64,000 nt of DNA from Caryophanales bacterium (GTDB taxonomy: Bacteria; Bacillota_I; Bacilli_A; Izemoplasmatales; UBA1188). Shown here piece after piece: positions 35,452 to 44,459 of this stretch; position 1 is the first letter of the stretch; every line of letters starts with the position of its first letter. Made by a program: the position numbers and the translations under genes. The stretch is from the NCBI GenBank assembly GCA_020633845.1, contig JACKCW010000003.1, positions 19,179 to 83,178 of the forward strand, in the 5' to 3' direction. The notes under the pieces are model-generated. The model was not told where the DNA came from. It saw nothing but the letters and a program-made list of their open reading frames with translations, and did no database searches.

Positions 35452-35868
35452 ATGAAAGAAATTATTGCGTGCTCCGCCTGTCTTTTGGGCCTTAATACCA
35501 AATATGACTCTTTAAACAATTTTAATCAAAAAGTATTTGCTTATCTTCGGGATAAAACCGTAATCGTTATTTGTCCCGAAGTTTTCGGCGGTTTACTAAT
35601 ACCCAGAAATCCTTCGGAAATAAGAGGAGAAAAACTTTACGATAACTTTGGTAAAGACGTCAGTGAATATTTTATGAAGGGAGCGGAGGAAACTCTTTCT
35701 CTTCTTAAAAGGTATGGATGCACGAAAGCGATATTAAAAGATGGTTCCCCTTCTTGCGGAACAACCTATATTTACGATGGGACTTTTACATCTACTTTGA
35801 AAAAAGGACTCGGTATAACCGCTAAACTATTAATAGAAAACGGTATCGAGATAATTGAAATAGAATGA
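35452..35868 (+). CDS. DUF523 family protein (TudS-like iron-sulfur protein)
   Basis: The 138-residue protein keeps the DUF523 cysteines: CSAC (Cys7, Cys10) at the start and DGSPSCG (Cys102), with VICPEVFGGL near residue 43. Characterised members such as TudS hold a [4Fe-4S] cluster and desulfurate 2-thiouracil. That activity is not certain for this copy. The last bases overlap the start of the next gene in an ATGA junction, so the two are translated together. Confidence 0.85.
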   Translation: MKEIIACSACLLGLNTKYDSLNNFNQKVFAYLRDKTVIVICPEVFGGLLIPRNPSEIRGEKLYDNFGKDVSEYFMKGAEETLSLLKRYGCTKAILKDGSPSCGTTYIYDGTFTSTLKKGLGITAKLLIENGIEIIEIE

Positions 35869-36812
35869 AAACAAAAAAGCTTGTCACCCTGGCTGGTCTT
35901 TTATCAATCGCCGTTGTCCTCGGCATTGTCGAATCATTTATTCCTCTAGGGATTCCGGGAGTTAAACTTGGCCTCGCCAATATCGTGACTCTATTGGTTT
36001 TTTATATCTATTCTCCGAAAGAAGCTTTTCTAGTTCTTATCCTCAGAATCTTTTTGGTCGGTCTTCTTTATTCCGGTCTTCTTTCTCAGGCTTTTCTTTT
36101 ATCGCTTTCAGGCGGTATTTTTGCCTTCCTTCTAATGTGGATGCTCTACGCCATTAAAAAGAGTTCGATTGTCACAATCAGCGTCATCGGAGCTATCGGG
36201 CACTCCATCGGTCAGATTGCTCTTGCGGCCTTTATTCTCGAAAGCACCTCGCTTATTTATTATTTACCGTTAATGCTTTCGGTATCAATACCATCCGGGA
36301 TAATTACCGGAATTATCGGAAGACTAATACTAAAAGCCCTCAAAATAAATCTCGGTAAAACAAGAACCGTCTCGTTTGTTGTTTTTTCTTTGGCTTTTGC
36401 CTTATCGCTTACCGGTTTTATCTTAATGGTGTCTTATAATAAGAAAAGTGATGAAGGGACCATTGCCACTATCACTTATGCTAACGAAACAATTATGAAA
36501 ATATCTTTAGATGATCCTTCGGATTATAAAACCTATGCGGCATCAGAAGGAGTATTTGAAGAATACGAAGAAAGCGAAGGTTCTTTCCTATATACCTTTA
36601 GTGTCTATAATAAGGATGAAAAAGAAACCTATGATTTGATAGTTGAGGTTAAAGACAATGAAATAAGGATTAAAGACGAAACCTCTTCTAAACATATTTG
36701 TAGTAGGATGGGTTACATCAGTTCCAAATACGAGAGTCTGGTTTGTCTTCCTAACCAATTCATTATTACTTTAAATGATTATAAACTTGATGAGATTGAT
36801 GCTGTAATGTAG
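35865..36812 (+). CDS. fused Gx-transporter (EetB-like) and NusG domain II (EetA-like) membrane protein
   Basis: Residues about 1-165 form the membrane domain of the Gx-transporter family, formerly called heptaprenyl diphosphate synthase component I: IPGVKLGLANIVTLLVFY near residue 29, several helices, and GHSIGQIALAAF near residue 110. A further helix at about 172-190 leads to an extracellular domain (about 195-315) with KDNEIRIKDETSSKHICSRM near residue 266, the NusG domain II pattern. In flavin-based extracellular electron transfer loci these two are usually separate genes (EetB and EetA). Here they are one chain, and the FMN transferase ApbE lies next to it, convergent. The role in electron export is inferred. 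Confidence 0.75.
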   Translation: MKTKKLVTLAGLLSIAVVLGIVESFIPLGIPGVKLGLANIVTLLVFYIYSPKEAFLVLILRIFLVGLLYSGLLSQAFLLSLSGGIFAFLLMWMLYAIKKSSIVTISVIGAIGHSIGQIALAAFILESTSLIYYLPLMLSVSIPSGIITGIIGRLILKALKINLGKTRTVSFVVFSLAFALSLTGFILMVSYNKKSDEGTIATITYANETIMKISLDDPSDYKTYAASEGVFEEYEESEGSFLYTFSVYNKDEKETYDLIVEVKDNEIRIKDETSSKHICSRMGYISSKYESLVCLPNQFIITLNDYKLDEIDAVM

Positions 36813-36813
36813 A

Positions 36814-36838
36814 AAAAAACGCCTTAGTGGCGTTTTTT
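36814..36838. terminator. bidirectional terminator between the Gx/NusG-II gene and apbE
   Basis: AAAAAACGCC (36814-36823) pairs with GGCGTTTTTT (36829-36838) around a 5-base loop, with T runs on both strands. The apbE stop codon lies in the right arm. Confidence 0.9.
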
Positions 36839-37967
36839 AACTTCCGTAATCAATTAATTCAAAACCATCTTCCACCGTCACGATATCTTTTAAACCCGGG
36901 GTTATAACCACTTGATTACTAGTGGTATAAAAGATAGCTTCAACCCCTTCATGATTTATCACAAAATCATAGCCTTTTTCGAGTCCCATCATGAAGATGG
37001 CGGTGGAGTAAATATCACCTAAGGCACCATTTTCCATAATAATGGTGACGGCTCTGATATCGGTATCAACCGGGTAATTTGTATTAGAATCAAGAATATG
37101 ACAATATCTTTTAGAATTATAGGTTATATATTGTTGGTAATCGCCGCTCGTGATAATCGAATAGTTAAGCGGAAGAATGATTGTTGCATAATAAGATTTA
37201 GCCTCATCTAGTGCATCACAGCCAACTGATGCCGGATTTTGTAAGGCCACAATATACTGGTTATTCTTTCTTGACGGGTTCCCGATATTAGTTTTGATAT
37301 TGGAACTGCCGGCATTAAGGATGTATTTTATGTCGTTTTCCTCATAATATGATGATAAAATCTCTGATACATAGCCTTTGGCCACGCCGCCCATGTCGAG
37401 ACTCATACTTGATGGAATTTTGATTGTCAGATTCTCTTCGTTCATTTCGATTTTACTGACATCGGTGTCGTAAGATTGAAGAAGAAGAGAAGCATCGGGT
37501 AAAACCGCATCTCCACTCCCACAGGAAGTGGCTTCGTTATACTCACTAAAAATGGGATGCCAGAGATCACTTATTTTACCGATGCCGATGGTAAAGTAAG
37601 GATGAGAGTTTTCGTCGACGATTTTCTCTCCTTCATTTATCGCGAAGTCGATAGCGTCGTATAGCTCCCTAGAAATTGTTATGGTTTCACCGGCATTCTC
37701 GTTTATAGTGAATATGCCGACTTCATTACCGGTTTCTTCTTCGTATCGGTTGAAAAGGATATGATATTCTTTAAGAACGGTATTGGTGTAATCAAATACT
37801 GTTTCCGCTTCTTTTTCGGATTTTGCGTATATTTTTAAAGTGATTATCGTATCGAAATAAGAGTAAGCGATAGTGAAATCTTTAAGGGCACAAGATGAAA
37901 GAGCGAAAACGAAAAATAATAAAACCGGAATTGTTAAGAAAGAAAGAAATTTACTATATTTTCTCAT
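36837..37967 (-). CDS. apbE: FAD:protein FMN transferase lipoprotein (ApbE/FmnB-like)
   Basis: ApbE attaches FMN covalently to threonine residues of extracellular redox proteins. The 376-residue protein has a lipoprotein signal with lipobox LSSC near residue 26, so it is anchored outside the membrane. It keeps the catalytic-site segments LDMGGVAKGYVSEIL near residue 193, LNAGSSNIKT, CHILDSNTNYPVD near residue 277, and GDIYSTAIFMMG with the metal-binding Asp. GAGGAGG precedes the ATG. Its start overlaps the YigZ stop by four bases. The convergent neighbour carries NusG domain II, so flavin-based electron transfer is a plausible shared theme. Confidence 0.9.
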   Translation of the reverse strand: MRKYSKFLSFLTIPVLLFFVFALSSCALKDFTIAYSYFDTIITLKIYAKSEKEAETVFDYTNTVLKEYHILFNRYEEETGNEVGIFTINENAGETITISRELYDAIDFAINEGEKIVDENSHPYFTIGIGKISDLWHPIFSEYNEATSCGSGDAVLPDASLLLQSYDTDVSKIEMNEENLTIKIPSSMSLDMGGVAKGYVSEILSSYYEENDIKYILNAGSSNIKTNIGNPSRKNNQYIVALQNPASVGCDALDEAKSYYATIILPLNYSIITSGDYQQYITYNSKRYCHILDSNTNYPVDTDIRAVTIIMENGALGDIYSTAIFMMGLEKGYDFVINHEGVEAIFYTTSNQVVITPGLKDIVTVEDGFELIDYGS

Positions 37968-38563
37968 AGGTATATTTCCTCCTCTTTATAACCTATTTGG
38001 CGGTATGAGGAAGAAAAAGAAAGAAGCAGGTTTTTATATTTTAGGTAGTCATCTTGGAGGACTCTCAGTGTGTATACTACATTATCTTGATATTCTTTTT
38101 CGATTGAAATAGGATTATCCATAATCTTATCAAAACGGGAAGCGTCCTGGTAAGACAAAGAAAAACTAAAAAGAACCGTTTTCTTAAGGAATATAAACTG
38201 GGCTTTAAGAAGCGCATCACTTAAGGTTGACGAATAGGCTCTAACGAGCCCGCCCTTCCCTAGTTTTATACCACCGAAATAACGAACAGTTAAAGAAAGC
38301 ACATTATCTAGTTCCATTTTATGAAGAATATCCATCATGACTCTTCCAGCCGTCCCCTTCGGTTCTTTATCGTCGGATGATTTTTCGGTTTCTTTTAAAA
38401 TGTAGGCATAAACTATGTGGGTCGCATCATAATATTGTTTTCTCATGGAGGAAATAATATTTTTAATTTCATCTAAAGAATTAATCGGAAAAACAAACGT
38501 TATAAAACGCGACTTATTGATGACTATTTCATTTAAAACGGTATCTTTGATTGTCTTTTTCAT
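37964..38563 (-). CDS. YigZ/IMPACT (UPF0029) family protein
   Basis: The 199-residue protein has the YigZ signature: FVFPINSLDEI, then DATHIVYAYI near residue 49, GTAGRVMMDIL near residue 72 and VRYFGGIKLGKGGLVRAYS near residue 93. The family is linked to translation control but has no settled reaction. I start it at ATG 38563 rather than ten codons upstream, because TATAAT lies only 12 bases before that ATG, which would place the transcript start almost on it. No Shine-Dalgarno is visible, so a leaderless start is likely. Confidence 0.85.
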   Translation of the reverse strand: MKKTIKDTVLNEIVINKSRFITFVFPINSLDEIKNIISSMRKQYYDATHIVYAYILKETEKSSDDKEPKGTAGRVMMDILHKMELDNVLSLTVRYFGGIKLGKGGLVRAYSSTLSDALLKAQFIFLKKTVLFSFSLSYQDASRFDKIMDNPISIEKEYQDNVVYTLRVLQDDYLKYKNLLLSFSSSYRQIGYKEEEIYL

Positions 38564-38714
38564 AACTACTAGAATTATAACACTAATAGGCAATTAAAGA
38601 GAGTAGAGAACTCTCTAAAACCAATTTCGTCTTGTTTTGAATAATTTGTGTATAAAGAAGATAGAAAATGGCCTAAATGTTGATTGAATAATACACAAAA
38701 ACATAACAATCTTA

Positions 38715-38744
38715 TTGTGTTTATAGTATAATTAAGTGTATAAT
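38715..38744 (+). promoter_or_regulatory. promoter of the TEAPT lipoprotein gene
   Basis: TTGTGT (38715-38720), 18 bases, TATAAT (38739-38744); a second TATAAT at 38727-38732 overlaps the spacer. CGGAGGA follows before the ATG. Confidence 0.55.
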
Positions 38745-38764
38745 TACAAAAAACGGAGGAAAAA

Positions 38765-40171
38765 ATGAAAAAAATATTTGCATTTGTTTTAGCATTAGCT
38801 AGCGTTGCTCTTCTTTCTGCATGCGTAACGACGACAGAAACTCCTGTTACTGAAGCTCCGACTGAGGCCCCGACAACTGTTGTTACCGAAGCCCCTACCA
38901 CTTTAGCTCCTGTAACTGAAGCCCCTACTGAAGCGCCGACAGAAGCGCCGACAACTACGGTTATTGAAGCTAAAGATATATATGAGTCAGTTATTGACCA
39001 ACTGGCAACTAGCGCCGATTCAACACTTAGCGCCGTTGTAAATCTTAAAGGTTCATTTGCTACTACCGAGTACTATGAAAATGAGTCAACGGAAACCATT
39101 ACCATTAGTCTTGAAGGACAATTAACTGTGGAAATTGATATTAAAAACTATACACTGTTTATTGGTATTGATGTTACCCCAACTTATATTAGTGATGGTG
39201 ACCCAGTTGAAGGTATGGAACAGTTTGAATTGATAAACAACAAACGTTTGCAGGCTCACTTCTATGTTGACCTTGGAAGTGCCACTAATTATATGTACAT
39301 ATATGCAAACGAAGATCTTGTTCACTTCTTACACGAAATAAGTTATGACGAAGAAACCGAAGCGTATAATTTCCCGGTTGATGCGATGGAACTTGCGGTA
39401 AAAGGTGACATAACTACTTATGTAAATCAGTTTAAAGCTTTAGTTCTTTCTGATTTGGATCTTGAGTCTCTTCCTCAGAACCTTTCATTTGGCGTTCTTT
39501 CGACTTATATACTTAGTCTTGCCACTTCTGCCGGATTTATGGATCCTGCTGATTATTCAATTGATCTTAACGCCATAATTAATGTTATCGCAGGTATGTT
39601 AGCTGAACAGGCATACGGCGAAGAGGCAGAACCGATATACAACGTCGTAGAAGAAACAACTACCGAAACTACCGAGGAACCTACTACTACTCAAAGTCTT
39701 GAAGAACTCACAGCATTATACGCACAGATGATTACTCAATACTTAACTTGGTTTGAAGGCAAACTTGATTTCAATGAACCATATGTTGATGAAGGACTTG
39801 TAATTTTCGGTGTTGATCTTCCAGAATTTGATCTTGTAACTGATGAAACTGTTGGCCCGCTTTTGGCTCAAAGTGATTTAACGGAACTTAAAGTATCGGC
39901 TGGTGTTAGCGTAGCTATTGATCCGGATTATAAGGTTGCTAATTTATCATTCGAAGCCGCTGGATCTGTTGTAAATCAATACATGACCGCTGAAGAAGCC
40001 GCCGAAAACGACTATGAAGATCGTTTAGCTGAAGGCGTTCAATTCTCGGTTGAAATCTCTTGTGATTTAAGCAATGTCTTATCATTTGATACTCAAGGTA
40101 TGGAATACACCCTTCTTTCAAGTGAAATGGTTGATGCGATTTTCGCAAGTTTAATGCAGTCAGACAACTAA
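38765..40171 (+). CDS. lipoprotein with TEAPT repeats, unknown function
   Basis: This 468-residue protein starts with a lipoprotein signal (LLSAC, Cys20). Residues about 25-68 are a low-complexity linker of Thr, Glu, Ala and Pro (repeated TEAPT), which likely spans the cell envelope. The rest is a soluble acidic domain with no motif I know; another TTTE-rich linker near residue 300 splits it into two parts, suggesting two related beta-rich modules. It resembles the large families of structural lipoproteins in uncultured Bacilli. It has its own promoter and terminator. Confidence 0.65.
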   Translation: MKKIFAFVLALASVALLSACVTTTETPVTEAPTEAPTTVVTEAPTTLAPVTEAPTEAPTEAPTTTVIEAKDIYESVIDQLATSADSTLSAVVNLKGSFATTEYYENESTETITISLEGQLTVEIDIKNYTLFIGIDVTPTYISDGDPVEGMEQFELINNKRLQAHFYVDLGSATNYMYIYANEDLVHFLHEISYDEETEAYNFPVDAMELAVKGDITTYVNQFKALVLSDLDLESLPQNLSFGVLSTYILSLATSAGFMDPADYSIDLNAIINVIAGMLAEQAYGEEAEPIYNVVEETTTETTEEPTTTQSLEELTALYAQMITQYLTWFEGKLDFNEPYVDEGLVIFGVDLPEFDLVTDETVGPLLAQSDLTELKVSAGVSVAIDPDYKVANLSFEAAGSVVNQYMTAEEAAENDYEDRLAEGVQFSVEISCDLSNVLSFDTQGMEYTLLSSEMVDAIFASLMQSDN

Positions 40172-40183
40172 ACCTAAACAAAT

Positions 40184-40213
40184 AAAAGACGAAAGTTTAC
40201 TTTCGTCTTTTTT
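40184..40213 (+). terminator. terminator after the TEAPT lipoprotein gene
   Basis: A perfect 12-bp stem (AAAAGACGAAAG at 40184-40195, complement at 40200-40211) with a 4-base loop ends in a T run. Confidence 0.92.
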
Positions 40214-40275
40214 CTTTGCCTTTTAATTAACCAACGAAAAAGACGGTTTCTATTGTATAATAGAAAAGAGGAATT

Positions 40276-41430
40276 ATGGAAGAAGATCTAAAGTTAAGAA
40301 ACGCCATTAAAATACTAAATGTCTTAAACGAAAAAGGTTTTGAGGCCTATATCGTCGGCGGTTATGTAAGAGACCGTCTTTTAGGTATTGAAAGTAAAGA
40401 CATTGATATTACGACTAACGCGCTTCCAAGTGTTGTCCAGGAATTATTTCCTTCGAATTTTTCCAAAAGCCTGAAATACCAGACGGTTAACGTAATATTA
40501 GATGAAACAGAATACGAAATAACGACTTATAGGGTAGACCTATCTTATAAAGACCATCGTCATCCCGAGTCTAAAGTATCTTCGTCTCTTAAGTCCGATT
40601 TAAGAAGAAGAGATTTTACCGTTAACGCGATGTGTATGGATAAAGATCAAAAGATTATTGATTATGTCGGCGGTAAAGAAGATTTAGAAAATAAAATCTT
40701 AAGAACGGTCGGCATCCCGAGAAAAAGATTCAGTGAGGACGCTCTTAGAATGTTCAGGGCTTTCCGCTTTGCCTCAAGACTCGGTTTTACCATCGATAGT
40801 GATACTTATGAAGGAATAAAGAAAAACGCGTCTTTAATCAAATATGTATCGAAAGAAAGAATAAAAGACGAACTTACAGGTATTCTTATAGCCCCTTATT
40901 TAAAAGATAATTTATCTTTGATAAATGACTCCGGCATTTTTAAATTGTATCCGGGATTAAAAGCGGCTTTTATGGTTCTTGAAAGAAATTATTACCCGCT
41001 CGACTTTTTGTCTCTTACCGCCCTTTCGTCATATCTTTTAGGCGACTTATCGGAAGAGCTTTTATTGAGCAAGAAGGAAAGAAAAACCGTTAAAGACATT
41101 CTTCATTTCATTGAATTATTTAAAGAGAAAAAAGCCACGCCTTTATCTTTTATCGACTTTGAATATCAGCCGATAGAATACGCGATTTTAATTATGAAAG
41201 TTTTGGATATGCCGATTTACGATAACACAGAAATCAAACAAATTTATGAAGATATGCCGATTAAAAATATGAAGGATTTATCGATTAACGGCGACGATAT
41301 CAAAAAGTATCTTCAATTATCCGACTCTCCGCTTATTAAAACCTATTTAAATAAAGCCGCATCTTTAGTTATTTACGATCATATTCCCAACGAAAAGGAG
41401 ATTCTCCTCGAAAAACTGAGAGAATCATAA
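40276..41430 (+). CDS. cca: CCA tRNA nucleotidyltransferase
   Basis: The 384-residue class II nucleotidyltransferase has IVGGYVRDRLLGIESKDIDI near residue 22, with the DxD metal pair, RRRDFTVNAMCMD near residue 114, and RFSEDALRMFRAFRFASRLGF near residue 153. Such enzymes add or repair the CCA end of tRNAs; poly(A) polymerases of the same family cannot be ruled out by motif alone, but the length and context favour Cca. TATAAT at 40256 and GAGGAA precede the ATG. The pullulanase gene follows six bases after the stop. Confidence 0.9.
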   Translation: MEEDLKLRNAIKILNVLNEKGFEAYIVGGYVRDRLLGIESKDIDITTNALPSVVQELFPSNFSKSLKYQTVNVILDETEYEITTYRVDLSYKDHRHPESKVSSSLKSDLRRRDFTVNAMCMDKDQKIIDYVGGKEDLENKILRTVGIPRKRFSEDALRMFRAFRFASRLGFTIDSDTYEGIKKNASLIKYVSKERIKDELTGILIAPYLKDNLSLINDSGIFKLYPGLKAAFMVLERNYYPLDFLSLTALSSYLLGDLSEELLLSKKERKTVKDILHFIELFKEKKATPLSFIDFEYQPIEYAILIMKVLDMPIYDNTEIKQIYEDMPIKNMKDLSINGDDIKKYLQLSDSPLIKTYLNKAASLVIYDHIPNEKEILLEKLRES

Positions 41431-41436
41431 TACTAT

Positions 41437-43491
41437 ATGTCGCAGAATTTTTACTGTTATCTAGACGCTTTTGACGAGATAACGATTATTGTCCCGAAAG
41501 ACAAATATCATCCAAACACTAAGTACCAACTTCAGGGAAATGATGAAATCATCGATCTGGAAATCAAAGAAGTCACTTCAATCGGCTCTGAGGAGAAACT
41601 TATAGCCTTTTTCGACGCCTATGTTAATCTCGAACTTACTTATCAGGTAGTATCATCAGATCTTTCAAGAGCCGAATTATATGTCGGGAAGGTGGTTAGA
41701 ACCTCGCTTTTCGATTCTATTTATTATTACCGGAAAGACGATCTCGGTTTTACTTACACCAAAAAGTCCACCAAATTTAAAATTTGGTCTCCGGTAGCTA
41801 AACAGGTAGTCATTGAACTAATTGATAAGACAGGCGAGGTAAGAATGCGGAACCTTTTCTATAAAAACCAGGGAATCTGGCGAATAGAAGAGGAAGGGGA
41901 TCTTGAAGGTTTTAAATATAAATATCACGTTTACGTTAATGGTCAGGTTAAAACCTGTCTTGACCCGTACGCCATTTCCTCTTCGATAGATAACGAATAT
42001 AACTATGTCATCGATAAAGAAAAGTTATATAAGATGGTTTATTCCCCGAAAAAAATCTCTTCACCTCTAGAAGCAATCATTTATGAAACTTCAATCAGAG
42101 ATTTTACTTCTGAATTCAAAGATTTAGAGGACCGGGCAACTTACACCGCTTTTACCAAAGAAAACCTTAAAACTGAAGGAAATGGTCCGGCCGGTTTTGA
42201 TTATTTAAAATCCTTAGGTGTTACTCATGTCCAAATTATGCCTTTCTTTTCATTCGGAGGGATAGAAGAAGGGGATCGTTTCTTAAAATACAATTGGGGT
42301 TATAACCCGGTTCAATATAACGTCCCTTCAGGTCTTTATTCTCTTAACCCTGATGATCCTTACGATCGAATTAATTCGCTCAAGAAAATGATAGATAATC
42401 TGCATAAAGCCGGCTTAAACGTCGTGATGGACGTTGTCTATAATCATGTCTATAATGCCGATTTATTTCCTTTTGAAGTATTATGCCCCGGATATGCCTA
42501 TCGATACAATAGAGAAGGCATCAGAACCAATTTTTCCGGCTGTTCAAACGACATTTATTCTTCCAAAAAAATGATTAGGAAGTTCATTTTGGATTCAATT
42601 TTATATTGGGCGAAAGAATATAAAATCGATGGATTCAGAATGGATATTATGGGACTTCTCGACTTTGAAACCGTGAACGATATAAAAAATGAACTGACCG
42701 ATATTGATCCTTCGATAATTCTTTATGGAGAAGGGTGGAAAATGATTTCTTCAAACGCCTCGGATTCTTTAGCCCATATGTTCAATAAAAACGTGCTTCA
42801 GACAATCGGTTTCTTTAATGATAAAATCAGAGAAGCCATAAAAGCTTATGTGATTGGGAAACTTAATGATCAGGCTCTTATTAAAGAAGTTATTCTCGGC
42901 TCTTCATCTAACCGTTTTCTTTTTAAATACACGAACCAATCGATTAACTATGTGGAATGTCACGACGATATAACGCTTTTCGATTTTATAAGGGAAAACC
43001 TTAAAGAAGAAGAAATGGAAATATCGAGAAAAAGAGCGCTTCTTGCGACTTCAATGATTATTTTATCGCAAGGGATTCCTTTCATTCATTCGGGAGAAGA
43101 AATTTATCGGACGAAGTCTTTTGAAACCAACACCTATAAAATGGGCGATGAAATCAATATGATTAAATGGGAAGATACCGATAAATATAAGACTGATATC
43201 GCCTTTTTAAAAGAATTAATCGCGATAAGAAAAGAATACCCAGCCTTTCGTCTTCAAACCTCGACCGAGTTATCTTCCTATGCTTCCCTCTCTTTTAATG
43301 AAGCCGGAACGATTCTTTATACGCTTTCTCTTCAAGACGAATTATTGATTTTATTTAAAAACAGGGAAGAGAAAGAAGAAATACCTTTATTAAAAAAATA
43401 TAAAGTACTATCCTCTTCGCTGATATATGAACTAACGGAAGATAAAATTACTTTATCATCAATTGGAACAATAGTACTTAAAAAGGAGTAA
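41437..43491 (+). CDS. pulA: type I pullulanase (GH13 alpha-1,6 debranching enzyme)
   Basis: PulA splits alpha-1,6 branches in glycogen, starch or pullulan pieces. The 684-residue protein has no signal peptide, so it acts inside the cell. An N-terminal beta domain (about 1-100) and a CBM48-like domain (about 105-190) precede the GH13 barrel. The barrel shows YNWGYNPVQYNVPSG, the type I hallmark, VVMDVVYNHVYN near residue 330, nucleophile Asp403 in GFRMDIMG, acid Glu432 in LYGEGW, and VECHDDITLFD with Asp510. It lies between cca and yhaM in an apparent operon. Confidence 0.93.
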   Translation: MSQNFYCYLDAFDEITIIVPKDKYHPNTKYQLQGNDEIIDLEIKEVTSIGSEEKLIAFFDAYVNLELTYQVVSSDLSRAELYVGKVVRTSLFDSIYYYRKDDLGFTYTKKSTKFKIWSPVAKQVVIELIDKTGEVRMRNLFYKNQGIWRIEEEGDLEGFKYKYHVYVNGQVKTCLDPYAISSSIDNEYNYVIDKEKLYKMVYSPKKISSPLEAIIYETSIRDFTSEFKDLEDRATYTAFTKENLKTEGNGPAGFDYLKSLGVTHVQIMPFFSFGGIEEGDRFLKYNWGYNPVQYNVPSGLYSLNPDDPYDRINSLKKMIDNLHKAGLNVVMDVVYNHVYNADLFPFEVLCPGYAYRYNREGIRTNFSGCSNDIYSSKKMIRKFILDSILYWAKEYKIDGFRMDIMGLLDFETVNDIKNELTDIDPSIILYGEGWKMISSNASDSLAHMFNKNVLQTIGFFNDKIREAIKAYVIGKLNDQALIKEVILGSSSNRFLFKYTNQSINYVECHDDITLFDFIRENLKEEEMEISRKRALLATSMIILSQGIPFIHSGEEIYRTKSFETNTYKMGDEINMIKWEDTDKYKTDIAFLKELIAIRKEYPAFRLQTSTELSSYASLSFNEAGTILYTLSLQDELLILFKNREEKEEIPLLKKYKVLSSSLIYELTEDKITLSSIGTIVLKKE

Positions 43492-43493
43492 AA

Positions 43494-44417
43494 ATGGAAA
43501 TAAAATTAAATGAAAAATATGATTTTTACGGATCGGCAGAAGCTATTAATCCATCGACCTATCCGACTTATTCGGTTATCATCTCTCTTCCGGAAAATGA
43601 AAGCGCGGTTGTGAGATTAAATCAGGACCAGGTAATCGAAAAAGGCGAAATATACCACTTTCAAGGCCAGGCGGTTGATTTTAAAGGACGCCTTCATATT
43701 CTTTTAAGCGATTATAAAAATCTCCGTGAAGAAGAGATTAGCGAGGAAGAAAAGAATTTAATCAGAACATCATTAAATAAAGATTTGGTGATTGATTATA
43801 AACTATGTGAAAATTACATTGAAGAGGCTATGGCTTCTATTGAAAACAAGGTTGTCAAAGAAATAACCAAGACGATGTATGATTCCTCTAAAGAAGATTT
43901 TCTTATCTATCCGGCCGCGACTAAATTCCATCATGCCTATAAATACGGCCTTCTCTTTCACACCTATAATATGCTTAGATTATCTAAAGCATACACCTCA
44001 ATTTATCCGCATTTAAATAAAGATCTAATAGTAGCGGGAATTGTCCTGCATGATTTAATGAAAACTAAAGAAATCAAAGCTTACACCGGCGAATATACCA
44101 TTGAAGGAAAACTTTTAGGCCACATTTCTATGGTAACCTCGGAAGTTGCCAAAACCGCAGAAAAACTAGGATATTCTCATGAAGAAGAGACGCTTCTTTT
44201 AGAACACATTGTCTTATCTCATCATGAACAATCCTTTTACGGTTCTCCGAAAAGACCGCAGATAATCGAGGCGTTAATTGTTCATTTATGCGACATGGCC
44301 GACGCTAAGGTCGAACCGACTATTGAAGCCCTATTAAAGACTCAAGCCGGGGAATTCAGTGAACCAATCCCCGTTAACGATAAAGAAAAATATTTAAAAC
44401 ACTCATTATCTAAATAA
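43494..44417 (+). CDS. yhaM: 3'-5' exoribonuclease YhaM family
   Basis: The 307-residue protein has an N-terminal OB-like domain (about 1-80) and a C-terminal HD domain with its metal ligands: HHAYKYGLLFHT near residue 143, VLHDLMKTKE near residue 184 and LSHHEQSFYGSPKRP near residue 242, then DMADAKVE. YhaM trims RNA 3' ends in Bacilli. AAAGGAG overlaps the pullulanase stop, and the gap is two bases, so translation is probably coupled. It ends at a strong terminator. Confidence 0.92.
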   Translation: MEIKLNEKYDFYGSAEAINPSTYPTYSVIISLPENESAVVRLNQDQVIEKGEIYHFQGQAVDFKGRLHILLSDYKNLREEEISEEEKNLIRTSLNKDLVIDYKLCENYIEEAMASIENKVVKEITKTMYDSSKEDFLIYPAATKFHHAYKYGLLFHTYNMLRLSKAYTSIYPHLNKDLIVAGIVLHDLMKTKEIKAYTGEYTIEGKLLGHISMVTSEVAKTAEKLGYSHEEETLLLEHIVLSHHEQSFYGSPKRPQIIEALIVHLCDMADAKVEPTIEALLKTQAGEFSEPIPVNDKEKYLKHSLSK

Positions 44418-44456
44418 AAAAAGGACCCGGAATAATTCCGAGTCCTTTTTTATTCT
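44418..44456. terminator. bidirectional terminator between yhaM and the PrsA-like lipoprotein gene
   Basis: AAAAGGACCCGGAA pairs with TTCCGAGTCCTTTT (one mismatch) within 44418-44450, with A runs on the left and T runs on the right. It serves both convergent genes. Confidence 0.85.
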
Positions 44457-44459
44457 TTT

